A stretch of 64,000 nucleotides of DNA from JACKII01 sp965222315 (GTDB lineage Bacteria; Pseudomonadota; Alphaproteobacteria; Bin95): assembly GCA_965222315.1 (NCBI GenBank), contig OZ244951.1:2356001-2420000 (forward strand), in the 5' to 3' direction. Each line of letters opens with the position of its first letter. Position 1 is the first letter of the stretch. This document shows positions 34,423 to 42,443 of this stretch, piece after piece. The position numbers and the translations under genes are program-made. Below the pieces are notes generated by a model. The model searched no databases, was not told where the DNA came from, and saw nothing but the letters and a program-made list of their open reading frames with translations.

Positions 34423-35072
34423 CCGGAGCACTGGCGGCGGTCCTGCTGGCGGGCGTACTGGCCGGGCCGCCAGCGCTCGCCGCGCTGGATTGCAGCGATG
34501 AGGCGGCAGTCGGGCGGGTTGCGCTCGATACCGGAGACGGACTGGCGGAGCCCGGCTCCCGGTCCAATCCCTGGATCAACCGGCATCATGTCTATTGCGG
34601 CGACATTAACCGGCGCGGCAAAGCGGTCGGCTATCACTACCGCGAAGACGGTCAGGATCCGCGCGCCGGCCCTGGCGACAACAATCCGGCCGCGGCGCGG
34701 ATTACGGGTGCGGTGAAGCCTCAAGCTGGCGCTGAAGGCTGGCGGGTCTACCGCGGCGAGGGAATTGAGATCTGGGATGAACGGTCGGAGCGGTACGTGC
34801 GGAAGCGCGGTTTCTCCACCTTCTTTCCAGACCGGTGCTCTCCGGCAGAGGTGCTGGCCTCCATCCGCCATGCGGTGACGCAGTCGAAGCGGCCGATACC
34901 AGCAAAGGGCGGCAGGTTTCGGGGCCTGTCAGGACCGGGGGATGGCTGGGAAGGCTATTGCTACCGGCAGGACCAGGCTGGCGGGCCAAAGCTGCCCTTC
35001 TCGGTCAGCGGTTTTCTGAACGACCTGCGCGATGGCGGCTGGACGATCAACACGGCTTACCCGGACCAATGA
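34404..35072 (+). CDS. Secreted EndoU-type ribonuclease-like protein
   Basis: A 222-residue protein with a Sec signal peptide (1-26, cut near ALA-ALD) followed by a bacterial EndoU domain (about 57-220). The first histidine motif is RHHVYCGDINRRGKAVGYH (60-78, His61/62 and His78), followed by a Lys/Arg segment at 133-135, STFFP (138-142) and a closing TINTAYP. Four cysteines suggest disulfides outside the cytoplasm. EndoU domains are RNases found as toxin tips. Here it stands alone, with no delivery domain and no recognised immunity gene. Start is TTG with GAGGTGG upstream, overlapping the deacetylase gene. Confidence 0.75.
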   Translation: MAKPAITGALAAVLLAGVLAGPPALAALDCSDEAAVGRVALDTGDGLAEPGSRSNPWINRHHVYCGDINRRGKAVGYHYREDGQDPRAGPGDNNPAAARITGAVKPQAGAEGWRVYRGEGIEIWDERSERYVRKRGFSTFFPDRCSPAEVLASIRHAVTQSKRPIPAKGGRFRGLSGPGDGWEGYCYRQDQAGGPKLPFSVSGFLNDLRDGGWTINTAYPDQ

Positions 35073-35294
35073 TGCCGACCGGCTTTCCCGAGCCCCGGTC
35101 ATGCGTCACTTGGTTGGCGGTCGAGCCGTAAAGCACGGTGCTGCTTCAACCTCTGCTGTAGGGTCCGCCGCGGAACTGACCGGGGGACAGGTCGCTTCAT
35201 CGCAGTCGACGGGATGATCGGAGCGCAAGTGCGCGGCGCAACGAACATCCGCTTCGGTATTTGCTAGCTCCGGCCGACGCAGGGCTCGGCGCGC

Positions 35295-35702
35295 TCAGGC
35301 ACCGGTGACCGTAGTGTCCTTCCCCATGGCCCGGTCAAGGCTCCAGGCGCCGCCACCGCTGGCGGCAAGGAACAGGAACACGAAGCAATAGAGCGCGGCG
35401 AGCTCGCCCCCGTTCAGGATCGGGAAAAAGCCTTGAGGCATGTGCGCGATGAAATAGGCGGCGGCCATCAGGCCCGAAAGTATGAAGGCGACCGGCCGGG
35501 TAAACAGCCCCACGAGCAGCAGCGCGCCGCCGACCAACTCGAGAAGCCCTGCGATGCCGCTCATCGATGCAATGGCGGCGTCATTCATGGGGCCGGTTGG
35601 AAAGTTCAGGTGTTTCATCGTTCCGTGCTGCAGCAAAAGAGCCGCCGACATGATGCGCAGGACCGAGAGAAGCTGTAGCCGCCAAGGGTCGAGGAAGCCC
35701 AT
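35295..35702 (-). CDS. DoxX family membrane protein
   Basis: A 135-residue protein with four hydrophobic helices and the DoxX signature: LQLLSVLRIMSAALLLQHG at the start, GLLELVGGALLLVGLFTRPVAFIL in the middle and the GGELAALYCFVFLFLAASGGGAWSLD end. DoxX proteins lie in the cytoplasmic membrane and are linked to redox stress, with no firm reaction assigned. The ATG at 35702 has GGAG eight bases upstream, so the long upstream extension of the frame is not part of the gene. Confidence 0.9.
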   Translation of the reverse strand: MGFLDPWRLQLLSVLRIMSAALLLQHGTMKHLNFPTGPMNDAAIASMSGIAGLLELVGGALLLVGLFTRPVAFILSGLMAAAYFIAHMPQGFFPILNGGELAALYCFVFLFLAASGGGAWSLDRAMGKDTTVTGA

Positions 35703-36176
35703 TTTGTTTCTCCATTTGGTTAGCGTCCGAGGACGTGGTGAAATCTCCGCGCCGCTTCGCGGTGGACCTGCCCCGTTTTGGTGTCGCTCCAGTTTCTCAC
35801 CTAAACGACCTTTCGTTCGAAGGCCAAGGGATTTCCCCACCTTAAAACGGTCATTTCCACCTATCACGCAAGCGTTGCCGAACAATAGCCGCTCGCCTTT
35901 TGCGATACCGGAAACCATTTGAGCCGCCCAACGGTGGCCGCATTGTTCTACTCAGAGCGCTACAACCTGAACCGGCTTTTGCCGGCTAATGGACCATCCG
36001 GATTCAGTTTATCCATAAGATTGCGAAATTTGCGCGGCTGGATCAACGCCGTTGCCGATGACGCCAAAGGCTGCAAAGGCGGGTTTCGTCAGCCATCAAA
36101 GGGTGGTTGTTTGGATGGATATTATTCTCCATCCACCCAATTTATCATTTTATTTTAACTCGTTATGCCGAAGCAA
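35703..36176. other. Intergenic region upstream of DoxX and downstream of tRNA-Glu
   Basis: No supported gene in 474 bases. Two small hairpins are visible: CCGGC-TTTT-GCCGG at 35972-35985, and TGGATGG...CCATCCA at 36112-36135, followed on the plus strand by an AT-rich stretch with several runs of T. The second could be a weak terminator, although no gene clearly needs it on that strand. The AT-rich part stands out from the GC-rich surroundings. Confidence 0.4.
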
Positions 36177-36251
36177 TGGTGACCCCAAGGGGAATCGAAC
36201 CCCTGTTTTCAACGTGAGAGGATGACGTCCTAACCGCTAGACGATGGGGCC
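36177..36251 (-). tRNA. tRNA-Glu, anticodon CTC
   Basis: Read on the minus strand, the sequence folds as a cloverleaf: acceptor GGCCCCA with TGGGGTC, a D arm with AGCGGTTAGG, anticodon loop CTCTCAC giving anticodon CTC (decodes GAG), T arm AGGGG-TTCGATT-CCCCT, discriminator A and an encoded CCA at 36177-36179. The anticodon stem has one apparent T-T mismatch. It is a stand-alone tRNA gene, 75 bases including CCA. Confidence 0.95.
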
Positions 36252-36326
36252 ACAAACGAAGCGCGGGTATGCCAAAGGCGCCGGGCGAATGCAATAGGGA
36301 ATAAGGGTGGCTTTGACCGGTGGAGA

Positions 36327-36617
36327 TTATGGCGCGCCGGGCAGCAGTTTGATGCGGCCGGTCTCCTCACCCGTGCGGGCGTCGATGATCATGAGCCAGG
36401 ATGTGCCATCGGTTTCCGTCAGCCATAGCAAAACCTCGCCGCCGGCCATGGACGTTTCGGCAATTTCGGCTCCGTTCGGCAGGTCGAGCGTCGTGCGGTA
36501 CGCGGCATCCGGCTCCGCCACGCCTTGCATCCGTATCACCAGCGTAACGGCGACGATGATGAAGCCCGCAACGATCAGGACGCCCATCCCGATAACGATG
36601 GCTTTGACGAAGCCCAT
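36327..36617 (-). CDS. Small inner-membrane protein of unknown function
   Basis: A 96-residue protein with one N-terminal transmembrane helix (about 5-28) and a periplasmic domain that contains TSMAGGEVLLWLTE and IIDARTGEETGRIKLLPG. The ATG at 36617 has GGAGAG upstream. The gene lies just upstream of tRNA-Glu on the same strand and may share its promoter region. I recall short alphaproteobacterial proteins of this form but cannot assign a function. The long upstream extension of the frame is a shadow of the opposite gene. Confidence 0.7.
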   Translation of the reverse strand: MGFVKAIVIGMGVLIVAGFIIVAVTLVIRMQGVAEPDAAYRTTLDLPNGAEIAETSMAGGEVLLWLTETDGTSWLMIIDARTGEETGRIKLLPGAP

Positions 36618-36731
36618 GGCTCTCTCCTTGCAAGCGGCGATGGGGCGGGTTCCCCTCACCCGCCGATACGGTAAGATCGAGCCATAGACACCCGCCCGCC
36701 GGGCGGCAAGACGCCAAAAGGAAACGCCCCC

Positions 36732-37796
36732 ATGTCCAAAGCCCCTGCCCCGCCGCCAACACCCTCCGGCCAGTCCCACTACCTGCATCCCCGCGCCGAT
36801 TGGCTGGCCCTCTACGACGAGCCGGCGCTGGAGCCGGACCTGCCCATCATCGACCCGCACCATCATCTGTGGGAGCGCGAGGACTGGGTCTATATGCTGC
36901 CCGACCTGCTGGAGGATTGTAATTCCGGCCACAACATTATCGGCACCGTCTTCGTGCAGTGCCGGGCCATGCACCGGGCGAGCGGGCCGGAAGAGATGAA
37001 GGCCATCGGCGAGACCGAGTTCGCCAATGGCGTGGCGGCGATGAGCGCCAGCGGCGGCTACGGCAAGACCGTTGCCTGCGCCGGAATCGTGTCGTTCGCG
37101 GACATGTTCCTTGGCGCGAACGTCAAGCCGGTGCTGGAGGCGCATATCGCGGCGGGCAATGGCCGGTTCCGCGGTATCCGCCACATTGCGGCTTGGAACC
37201 CGGACCCGGAGCTGAACAATCCGGCCTATCAGCCGGGTGAGCACGCGCTGCTGAACGAGACCTTTCAGGCCGGTTTGCGGCAGCTAGCGCCGCTGGGCCT
37301 GACCTTCGAGGCCTGGCTTTACCATCCGCAGATCCAGGACGTGACCGCGATGGCCCGCGCCATTCCGGACTTGAACATCGTGCTCAACCATATCGGCGGG
37401 CCGCTCGGCCGGAATGCCTATGCCGGCAAGCGGGACGAGGTGTTCGCGGAGTGGAACAAGTCGATCCGCGAACTGGCGACCTGCCCCAATGTTTCGGTCA
37501 AGGTCGGCGGCATTGGGATGCGGCTGAACGGCTACGACTTCCACGAACAGCCGAAGCCGCCGGCGGCGCAGGTGTTGGCGGATGCCTGGAAGCCTTATGT
37601 CGACACCTGCATAGAGGCGTTCGGCGCAAACCGCTGCATGTTCGAGAGCAACTTTCCGGTGGACAAGGGCAGCTATCCGTACAGCGCCTACTGGAACGCC
37701 TGCAAAATCCTGAGCAGCGGCGCCAGTCAGGACGAGAAGCGTGACCTGTTCGCAGGCACGGCGGACCGGTTCTACCGGCTGGGTCTGCTGGGCTAG
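36732..37796 (+). CDS. Amidohydrolase_2 family metal-dependent hydrolase
   Basis: A 354-residue TIM-barrel hydrolase of the amidohydrolase-2 group (lactonases, decarboxylases). The metal motif DPHHHLW lies near 42-48, followed by a His in LNHIGGPLG and the acidic ESNFPVDK motif near 303-310. Reactions in the group range from 2-pyrone-4,6-dicarboxylate lactonase to hydroxybenzoate decarboxylases, so the substrate is open. The ATG at 36732 has AAAGGAAA upstream. It is followed by a long intergenic region with repeats. Confidence 0.9.
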   Translation: MSKAPAPPPTPSGQSHYLHPRADWLALYDEPALEPDLPIIDPHHHLWEREDWVYMLPDLLEDCNSGHNIIGTVFVQCRAMHRASGPEEMKAIGETEFANGVAAMSASGGYGKTVACAGIVSFADMFLGANVKPVLEAHIAAGNGRFRGIRHIAAWNPDPELNNPAYQPGEHALLNETFQAGLRQLAPLGLTFEAWLYHPQIQDVTAMARAIPDLNIVLNHIGGPLGRNAYAGKRDEVFAEWNKSIRELATCPNVSVKVGGIGMRLNGYDFHEQPKPPAAQVLADAWKPYVDTCIEAFGANRCMFESNFPVDKGSYPYSAYWNACKILSSGASQDEKRDLFAGTADRFYRLGLLG

Positions 37797-37900
37797 CGCA
37801 AGGTTAGCTTAGGCGGAAACCAGGCCGTTGCGGCTGGTAGCGGGATTCCTCTCCCAAGCCGGCTCGTCAGAGGTGGCCCAGCGTCCAGAATTGCAACCTA

Positions 37901-38056
37901 ATACCGACGGCAGGGTATAGTGACCTTCACCTCGAGTAGCCCCGGATCGCAGTCCGGGGCGTATCGACAGGCCGGCGATTGTATCCCTTGATACACCGGC
38001 TGCGCCGGCACTCGGGATGAAGGAGAGAGAAGGTCACTCCTCCCTGCCGTTGGTAT
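37901..38056. repeat. Nested palindrome: dispersed cruciform repeat copy 3 within a larger inverted repeat
   Basis: Copy 3 of the dispersed element (37924-38023, ends CCTTCACCTCGAGT and ACTCGGGATGAAGG, inner hairpins CCCCGG...CCGGGG and GCCGG...CCGGC) is enclosed by a second inverted repeat: arms 37901-37928 and 38029-38056 match at 25 of 28 positions, beginning ATACC and ending CTTC. The outer arms are absent from copies 1 and 2. The whole can fold into one long stem with side hairpins. Confidence 0.8.
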
Positions 38057-38323
38057 AAGGCTGCTGATCCTGGCCCCCGGCCCTCGCCTTTGGCTCTGCC
38101 GGGGAGTTTGGCTTATATTGCCGCCCAGCGAGGCTTTGTTCCGACTCGGATGTCAACATTCCGGCGCGGGCTGCGAATACCCGTTACCCTAATAGTGACG
38201 CATTGAAAGCAGTGGAACCTCATTGCCGGCGGCCCTATATCGGGTGGGGCCAGCATTGTAGTGGCGTGTTGACCGCGAAATAACCGATCCTCCATTGTGC
38301 TTTTGCTCGTTGGGTCAACAGGG

Positions 38324-38437
38324 ATCTACAAGGCATCTACACCGTATCGACATTCTATCTACATTTCATCTACACCGAGTTTACATTTATCTACATTTCG
38401 GCGTCAGAATGTAGATGAATGTAGAGAAATGTAGATG
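38324..38437. repeat. Helically phased ATCTAC repeat array with inverted units
   Basis: Seven units of ATCTAC (two with one or two changes) begin at 38324, 38335, 38346, 38357, 38368, 38379 and 38389, so the spacing is 11, 11, 11, 11, 11, then 10 bp. After a short gap, three inverted units (GTAGAT/GTAGAG) begin at 38411, 38421 and 38431, 10 bp apart. The spacing puts every unit on the same face of the helix. The array lies between two convergent genes, just past the 3' end of the acetoacetyl-CoA synthetase gene. It can also fold as an imperfect 30-bp hairpin. Confidence 0.85.
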
Positions 38438-38461
38438 TTTCTGGCAAAAAACTCGGAGACG

Positions 38462-40417
38462 CTACCCAGTTAGCTCTTTTCGGTCCCGGAATTGATCGAG
38501 CGCCTCCGGGTTGGCGAGGGCTTCCTGGTTCTTGACCGGACGGCCGTGCACCACGTCGCGAACGGCCAGCTCCACGATCTTGCCAGAGCGGGTGCGAGGA
38601 ATGTCCGTCACCTGGACGATCCGGGCGGGCACGTGGCGAGGCGAGGCTCCCTCTCGGATGCGGGTTTTGATGAGGCGCTCCAGGTCAGCGTCCAGGTCGA
38701 GGCCGTCGCGCAGGCGGACGAACAGAACGACGCGGGTGTCGTTGTCCCAGTCCTGGCCGATGACCAGGCCCTCCACCACATCATTCAACTGCTCCACCTG
38801 CCGGTAGATTTCCGCCGTGCCGATGCGGACGCCGCCGGGGTTCAGGGTGGCGTCGGAACGGCCATAGATCATCAGGCCGCCATGCTCGGTCTCCGCCGCG
38901 TAGTCACCCTGGTGCCAGGCACCGGGGAAGCGCTCGTAGTAAGCGGCGCGGTAACGTTCATCCTCCGGGTCGTTCCAGAAACCCAGGGGCATGGAGGGGA
39001 AGGCATTCAGGCAGGCAAGCTCGCCCTTCTCACCGATAGCCGCAGGTTTGCCGTCCTCGTCCAGCACCCGGATGTCGAGGCCGAGCGCCTTGCATTGGAT
39101 TTCGCCGCGCCAGATCGGCCCCAGCGGATTGCCGGAGACCAGGCAACCGCAGAGGTCAGTGCCGCCGGAGACGCTCGCCATCTGGCCGTTGGGCATGATG
39201 TCGGCATAGATGTAATCGTAGGCCTCCGGCACCAGTACGCTGCCGGTAGACAGCATGGCGCGCATGGCGGAGAGGTCGTGAGTCTGCCGTGGCTTCAGGC
39301 CTTCCTTGGCGATAGCGTCGATGTATTTGGCGGAGGTGCCGTAGATCGTGACCTTCTCCCGCGCAATGAAGTCCCAAAGCACGTTCGGCCCCGGATGAAA
39401 GGGCGAACCATCGTAGAGCATGAGCGTCGCACCTGACGCGAGGCCGCCCGCCAGCCAGTTCCACATCATCCAGCCAAGGGTCGTGAAGTAGAACAGCCGG
39501 TCGCCCACATGCACGTCCGTGTGCAGCAGGTGCTCCGAATAGTGCTTCATCAGAATGCCGCCTGCCTTGTGCACGATGCACTTGGGCGCGCCCGTGGTGC
39601 CGCTCGAATAGAGGATGTAGAGCGGGTGGTCGAAGGGCAGTTGCTTGAACTCCAGCCGCGCCGGTTCGCTCCAGGACAGGAAGTCGGCAAGGCTGATGGC
39701 GCGGGGGATGCCGGTGAGGTCGGGTTCTTCCTCCAGGAATGGGATGACCACGACCCAGTCGCAGGTGTCGAGCCCGCGCATCACGTCGGCCACCTTGGGC
39801 CGTATGTCGATGCGCTTGCCGCCGTAGCAGTAGCCGTCGACCGTGAACATAATCTTGGGCTCAATCTGGCCGAACCGGTCAAGCACGCCCTGCACGCCGA
39901 AGTCGGGTGAGCAGCTTGACCAGACCCGGCCGCCCGCCGCCGCGCCGAGCATGGCGCCGATGGCTTCCGGCATGTTGGGCAGGTAGGCAGCGACCCGCTC
40001 CGCCTCCCCCACATGATGCATGTCGAGGGCGTGGGCGACCTTCGCCGTAAAGGCGCGGAGTTCGTCCCATGACCACTCGTCCCGCAAGCCGTCCTCCCGC
40101 CCCATGATGAGGGCCGGTGCGCCGCCGGTCTGGCGCAACAGGTTCTCGGCATAGTTCAGGCGGGCGTCGGGGAAGAAGCGCGCACCGGGCATCTTGTCCG
40201 CATCGGCGATGATGCGCTCGCCCTTGGTCTCCGCCACCACGCCGGCATAGTCCCACATCAAATCCCAATGGGCGGCCGGATCGGCGACGCTCCAGGCGTG
40301 CAGGGCGTCAAAGTCCGGGAGTTCCTGGCCAGAGCGCTTTGCAGCTTCCCGCATGAAAGCACGCATGAGGGTGGCTGCCATGCCGGCTTCGGAGGGGCGC
40401 CAGAGGGGTTCGGCCAT
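38462..40417 (-). CDS. Acetoacetyl-CoA synthetase (acetoacetate--CoA ligase)
   Basis: A 651-residue adenylate-forming enzyme that activates acetoacetate to acetoacetyl-CoA, linking ketone bodies and PHB breakdown to central metabolism. The family N-terminus PLWRPSEAGM, the AMP-binding motif YSSGTTGAPKCIVHKAGG, the TLGWMMWNWLAGGL segment, ASVSGGTDLCGCLVSGNP and the C-terminal RTRSGKIVELAVRDVVHG with its catalytic Lys are all present. Each is typical of this subgroup rather than of acetyl-CoA synthetase. ATG at 40417 with GGAG six bases upstream. It is divergent from the PEP-CTERM gene. Confidence 0.94.
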   Translation of the reverse strand: MAEPLWRPSEAGMAATLMRAFMREAAKRSGQELPDFDALHAWSVADPAAHWDLMWDYAGVVAETKGERIIADADKMPGARFFPDARLNYAENLLRQTGGAPALIMGREDGLRDEWSWDELRAFTAKVAHALDMHHVGEAERVAAYLPNMPEAIGAMLGAAAGGRVWSSCSPDFGVQGVLDRFGQIEPKIMFTVDGYCYGGKRIDIRPKVADVMRGLDTCDWVVVIPFLEEEPDLTGIPRAISLADFLSWSEPARLEFKQLPFDHPLYILYSSGTTGAPKCIVHKAGGILMKHYSEHLLHTDVHVGDRLFYFTTLGWMMWNWLAGGLASGATLMLYDGSPFHPGPNVLWDFIAREKVTIYGTSAKYIDAIAKEGLKPRQTHDLSAMRAMLSTGSVLVPEAYDYIYADIMPNGQMASVSGGTDLCGCLVSGNPLGPIWRGEIQCKALGLDIRVLDEDGKPAAIGEKGELACLNAFPSMPLGFWNDPEDERYRAAYYERFPGAWHQGDYAAETEHGGLMIYGRSDATLNPGGVRIGTAEIYRQVEQLNDVVEGLVIGQDWDNDTRVVLFVRLRDGLDLDADLERLIKTRIREGASPRHVPARIVQVTDIPRTRSGKIVELAVRDVVHGRPVKNQEALANPEALDQFRDRKELTG

Positions 40418-40585
40418 GGGAGGCTCCGGAGGAAAGGATAACGGGTCTTGCGCGTAGACGTAGCGTGTGGCGCATCCTGGCTCAAGCGGCCTCGCACGAA
40501 TCGATGCCGGCAAAGCTAGTTTGGCGCGTCATTCTGGCATACACTGAAATGCATATTGATGAACTGGGCATAGGAGGGTCCCGCC

Positions 40586-41350
40586 ATGCGTGTCGCAACC
40601 ATCGGATTGGCGCTCGCCTTGACCGCCGCTGCTAGCCCCGCTGCCGCGCTGGTCAATGGAGGGTTTGAAGCAGGCCCGCCGCTCACAGGCTGGACCGTTT
40701 TCCCGACAACAGGCGTCAACCCGATCCGGGCGACGGTAGAGGCCGCCGGCTTTGGCATTGTCCCGACCGAGGGACGCTTGCAGGGCGTGATTGAGACCAG
40801 CGACATCGACGGCAGGACGGCGGCGGAGGTAGAGACCTTCTTCGGTCTAATCCCCGGCGCGATCACCGGGTTCGGCCAATCAAACCCAAGCGGCATCGCC
40901 ATTAGCCAGACCGTCAATGTGGTGTCAGGCGACATGCTGCTGGGCGACATCAACTTCCTGACCAATGAGTTGGTTCAGGGTGATCCTGGCTACACCACCA
41001 GCCCGGCCTTCGATGACTTCGCCGTGCTGATCGCCGATGGGGCCGCACATGTTCTGGCGGACGTAAACCAGGCAGGGTTTTTTACGTCGAACGCATTGCT
41101 GCGGGGCGGCTCCTCCGTAACCGGCGTGACCAAGGAGACCGGCTACCAGCCGCTCAGCTATACCTTCCAGAACGCCGGGACGCAGACCATCGGCTTTGCG
41201 GTGTTCAACGTGTCGGATATCGGCAACCAGTCGGCATTGGCCATGGACGACCTGAAAACCCAGGCTGTGCCCCTGCCGCCTGCCATGGCCTTGCTCCTGG
41301 CGGGCCTGGGTTTAGGCGTTGCTCTGAGCCGGAGGAGGCGCGGCGCTTAG
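40586..41350 (+). CDS. PEP-CTERM-type sorted secreted protein
   Basis: A 254-residue exported protein: signal peptide 1-22 (ending ASPAAA), a mature domain starting LVNGGFEAGP and rich in beta-type sequence, and a C-terminal sorting signal VPLPPAMALLLAGLGLG followed by SRRRR (about 228-252). This tripartite end is the PEP-CTERM signal recognised by exosortase, which must be encoded elsewhere. The domain beginning NGGFE...GW is common among such proteins and may bind carbohydrate. The stop shares a TTAG tetramer with the convergent CDF gene. Confidence 0.88.
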   Translation: MRVATIGLALALTAAASPAAALVNGGFEAGPPLTGWTVFPTTGVNPIRATVEAAGFGIVPTEGRLQGVIETSDIDGRTAAEVETFFGLIPGAITGFGQSNPSGIAISQTVNVVSGDMLLGDINFLTNELVQGDPGYTTSPAFDDFAVLIADGAAHVLADVNQAGFFTSNALLRGGSSVTGVTKETGYQPLSYTFQNAGTQTIGFAVFNVSDIGNQSALAMDDLKTQAVPLPPAMALLLAGLGLGVALSRRRRGA

Positions 41351-42321
41351 CTTGCCGCCTTCGCCCCGTCAGGCAGATGGTCGATGCCGCCATCGGGGTC
41401 GGCGCACTCCTCCTCCGGCAACTCGGTTTCGAGGGTCGCGTGGTGTATGCTGAAGTCTGCCGCCAGCAGCCGACGCAAGCGGCGTTTGACGTCTGCACCG
41501 TTCGCGGCGGCGCTTTCTAGCAGTACGTGCGCTTCCAGCGAAATGCGGCGTTCGTCGAAACGCCACAAGTGAACGTGATGGATGCCGCCCACGCCTTCAA
41601 CGCCGGCCATCGCCGCGGCCACGTCGTTTGTGTCCAATTCATCGGGAGCGGCGTTCATCAGGATGCGGATCGCCCCGCCGATCTCCGAAAACCCATGCCA
41701 GAGCACATAAGCGGCAATGATCAGCGTCACGATCGGATCGATCAGGGTCCAGTCGTAGAGCAGCACGACGACGCCACCGATGATGACCCCAACCGAAGCC
41801 AGCCCATCGGCGACATTGTGCAGGAACGCCGCGCGGATGTTCATGCTGTCTTTCGCCATGGCGTAGGTCAGCAATGCTGTCACGGCGTCGATCACCAGGG
41901 CGATCCCGGCCACGATAATCACCGTCCAGCCCTCGACCGGCTGCGGCGCGAACAGCCGCACGATCGCCTCGTAGACTAGGTAAAGCCCAATCAGGATGAG
42001 CGTGGTGAAGTTGACCAGGGCCGCCACGATTTCCGCCCGGCCCCAGCCGAAGGTCATCTGCTCGTCTGCCGGGCGCCGGGTCAAGCGGCGCGCCCAGAGC
42101 GCAATAATCAGCGAGGCGGCGTCCGAGAAGTTGTGCAGTGCATCGGCTATCAGCGCCAAGCTGCCGGAGAGGACACCGCCGACTACCTGCGCCACGGTCA
42201 GGCCGAGATTAATGGCCACGGCAACGGCCAGCCGCCGCTCCCCCATTCCAGCAGTGTCATGGGAATGGCCCTTGTGGGAATGACTTTGTTGGGAGTGCCG
42301 GTGCCGGTGGGTGTGTTGCAT
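41347..42321 (-). CDS. Cation diffusion facilitator (zinc/cadmium/cobalt exporter)
   Basis: A 324-residue CDF transporter of the CzcD/ZitB type. A His-rich N-terminus (residues 2-21) precedes six membrane helices. The transport-site motifs are present as LIADALHNFSDA near 56-67 and FLHNVADGLASVGV near 166-179. A cytoplasmic domain with GVGGIHHVHLW follows. It exports Zn2+ or similar metals in exchange for protons. ATG at 42321. It overlaps the PEP-CTERM gene by 4 bp at the stop codons. Confidence 0.95.
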   Translation of the reverse strand: MQHTHRHRHSQQSHSHKGHSHDTAGMGERRLAVAVAINLGLTVAQVVGGVLSGSLALIADALHNFSDAASLIIALWARRLTRRPADEQMTFGWGRAEIVAALVNFTTLILIGLYLVYEAIVRLFAPQPVEGWTVIIVAGIALVIDAVTALLTYAMAKDSMNIRAAFLHNVADGLASVGVIIGGVVVLLYDWTLIDPIVTLIIAAYVLWHGFSEIGGAIRILMNAAPDELDTNDVAAAMAGVEGVGGIHHVHLWRFDERRISLEAHVLLESAAANGADVKRRLRRLLAADFSIHHATLETELPEEECADPDGGIDHLPDGAKAAS

Positions 42322-42443
42322 GAAAATTCTGTTGGATGAGTTCGGCTATCGTATAGGTTTTGCGCCTCTGCGTGAAGGTTGGGGCCACCGCCGGTGGCCC
42401 GCACCGCAAGCAGATCTCCCTGCCAATTAGTGAGTGCTGATCC

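Noticed and set aside
34404..35072. Contact-dependent inhibition (CDI) locus
   Set aside because: There is no CdiA filament or CdiB transporter. Only the EndoU-like domain is present, with a normal signal peptide.
36112..36135. Strong terminator downstream of tRNA-Glu
   Set aside because: The stem is only 7 bp, and the T-rich tail is on the opposite strand from the tRNA, so it is only a weak candidate for the plus strand.
35919..36158. 79-residue plus-strand frame between DoxX and tRNA-Glu
   Set aside because: TTG start, low-complexity content and no hydrophobic or domain pattern. It spans an AT-rich region where stop codons are simply missing by chance.
29657..38056. Insertion sequence or transposon carrying the repeats
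   Set aside because: No transposase, resolvase or integrase gene is present anywhere in the window. The repeats alone are more like REP or MITE elements.
38113..38295. 60-residue minus-strand frame in the repeat-rich intergenic region
   Set aside because: No ribosome-binding site and no family resemblance. It lies next to the palindromes and is better explained as non-coding.
38324..38437. CRISPR array
   Set aside because: The units are only 6-11 bp long with no spacers of constant length, and there are no cas genes in the window.
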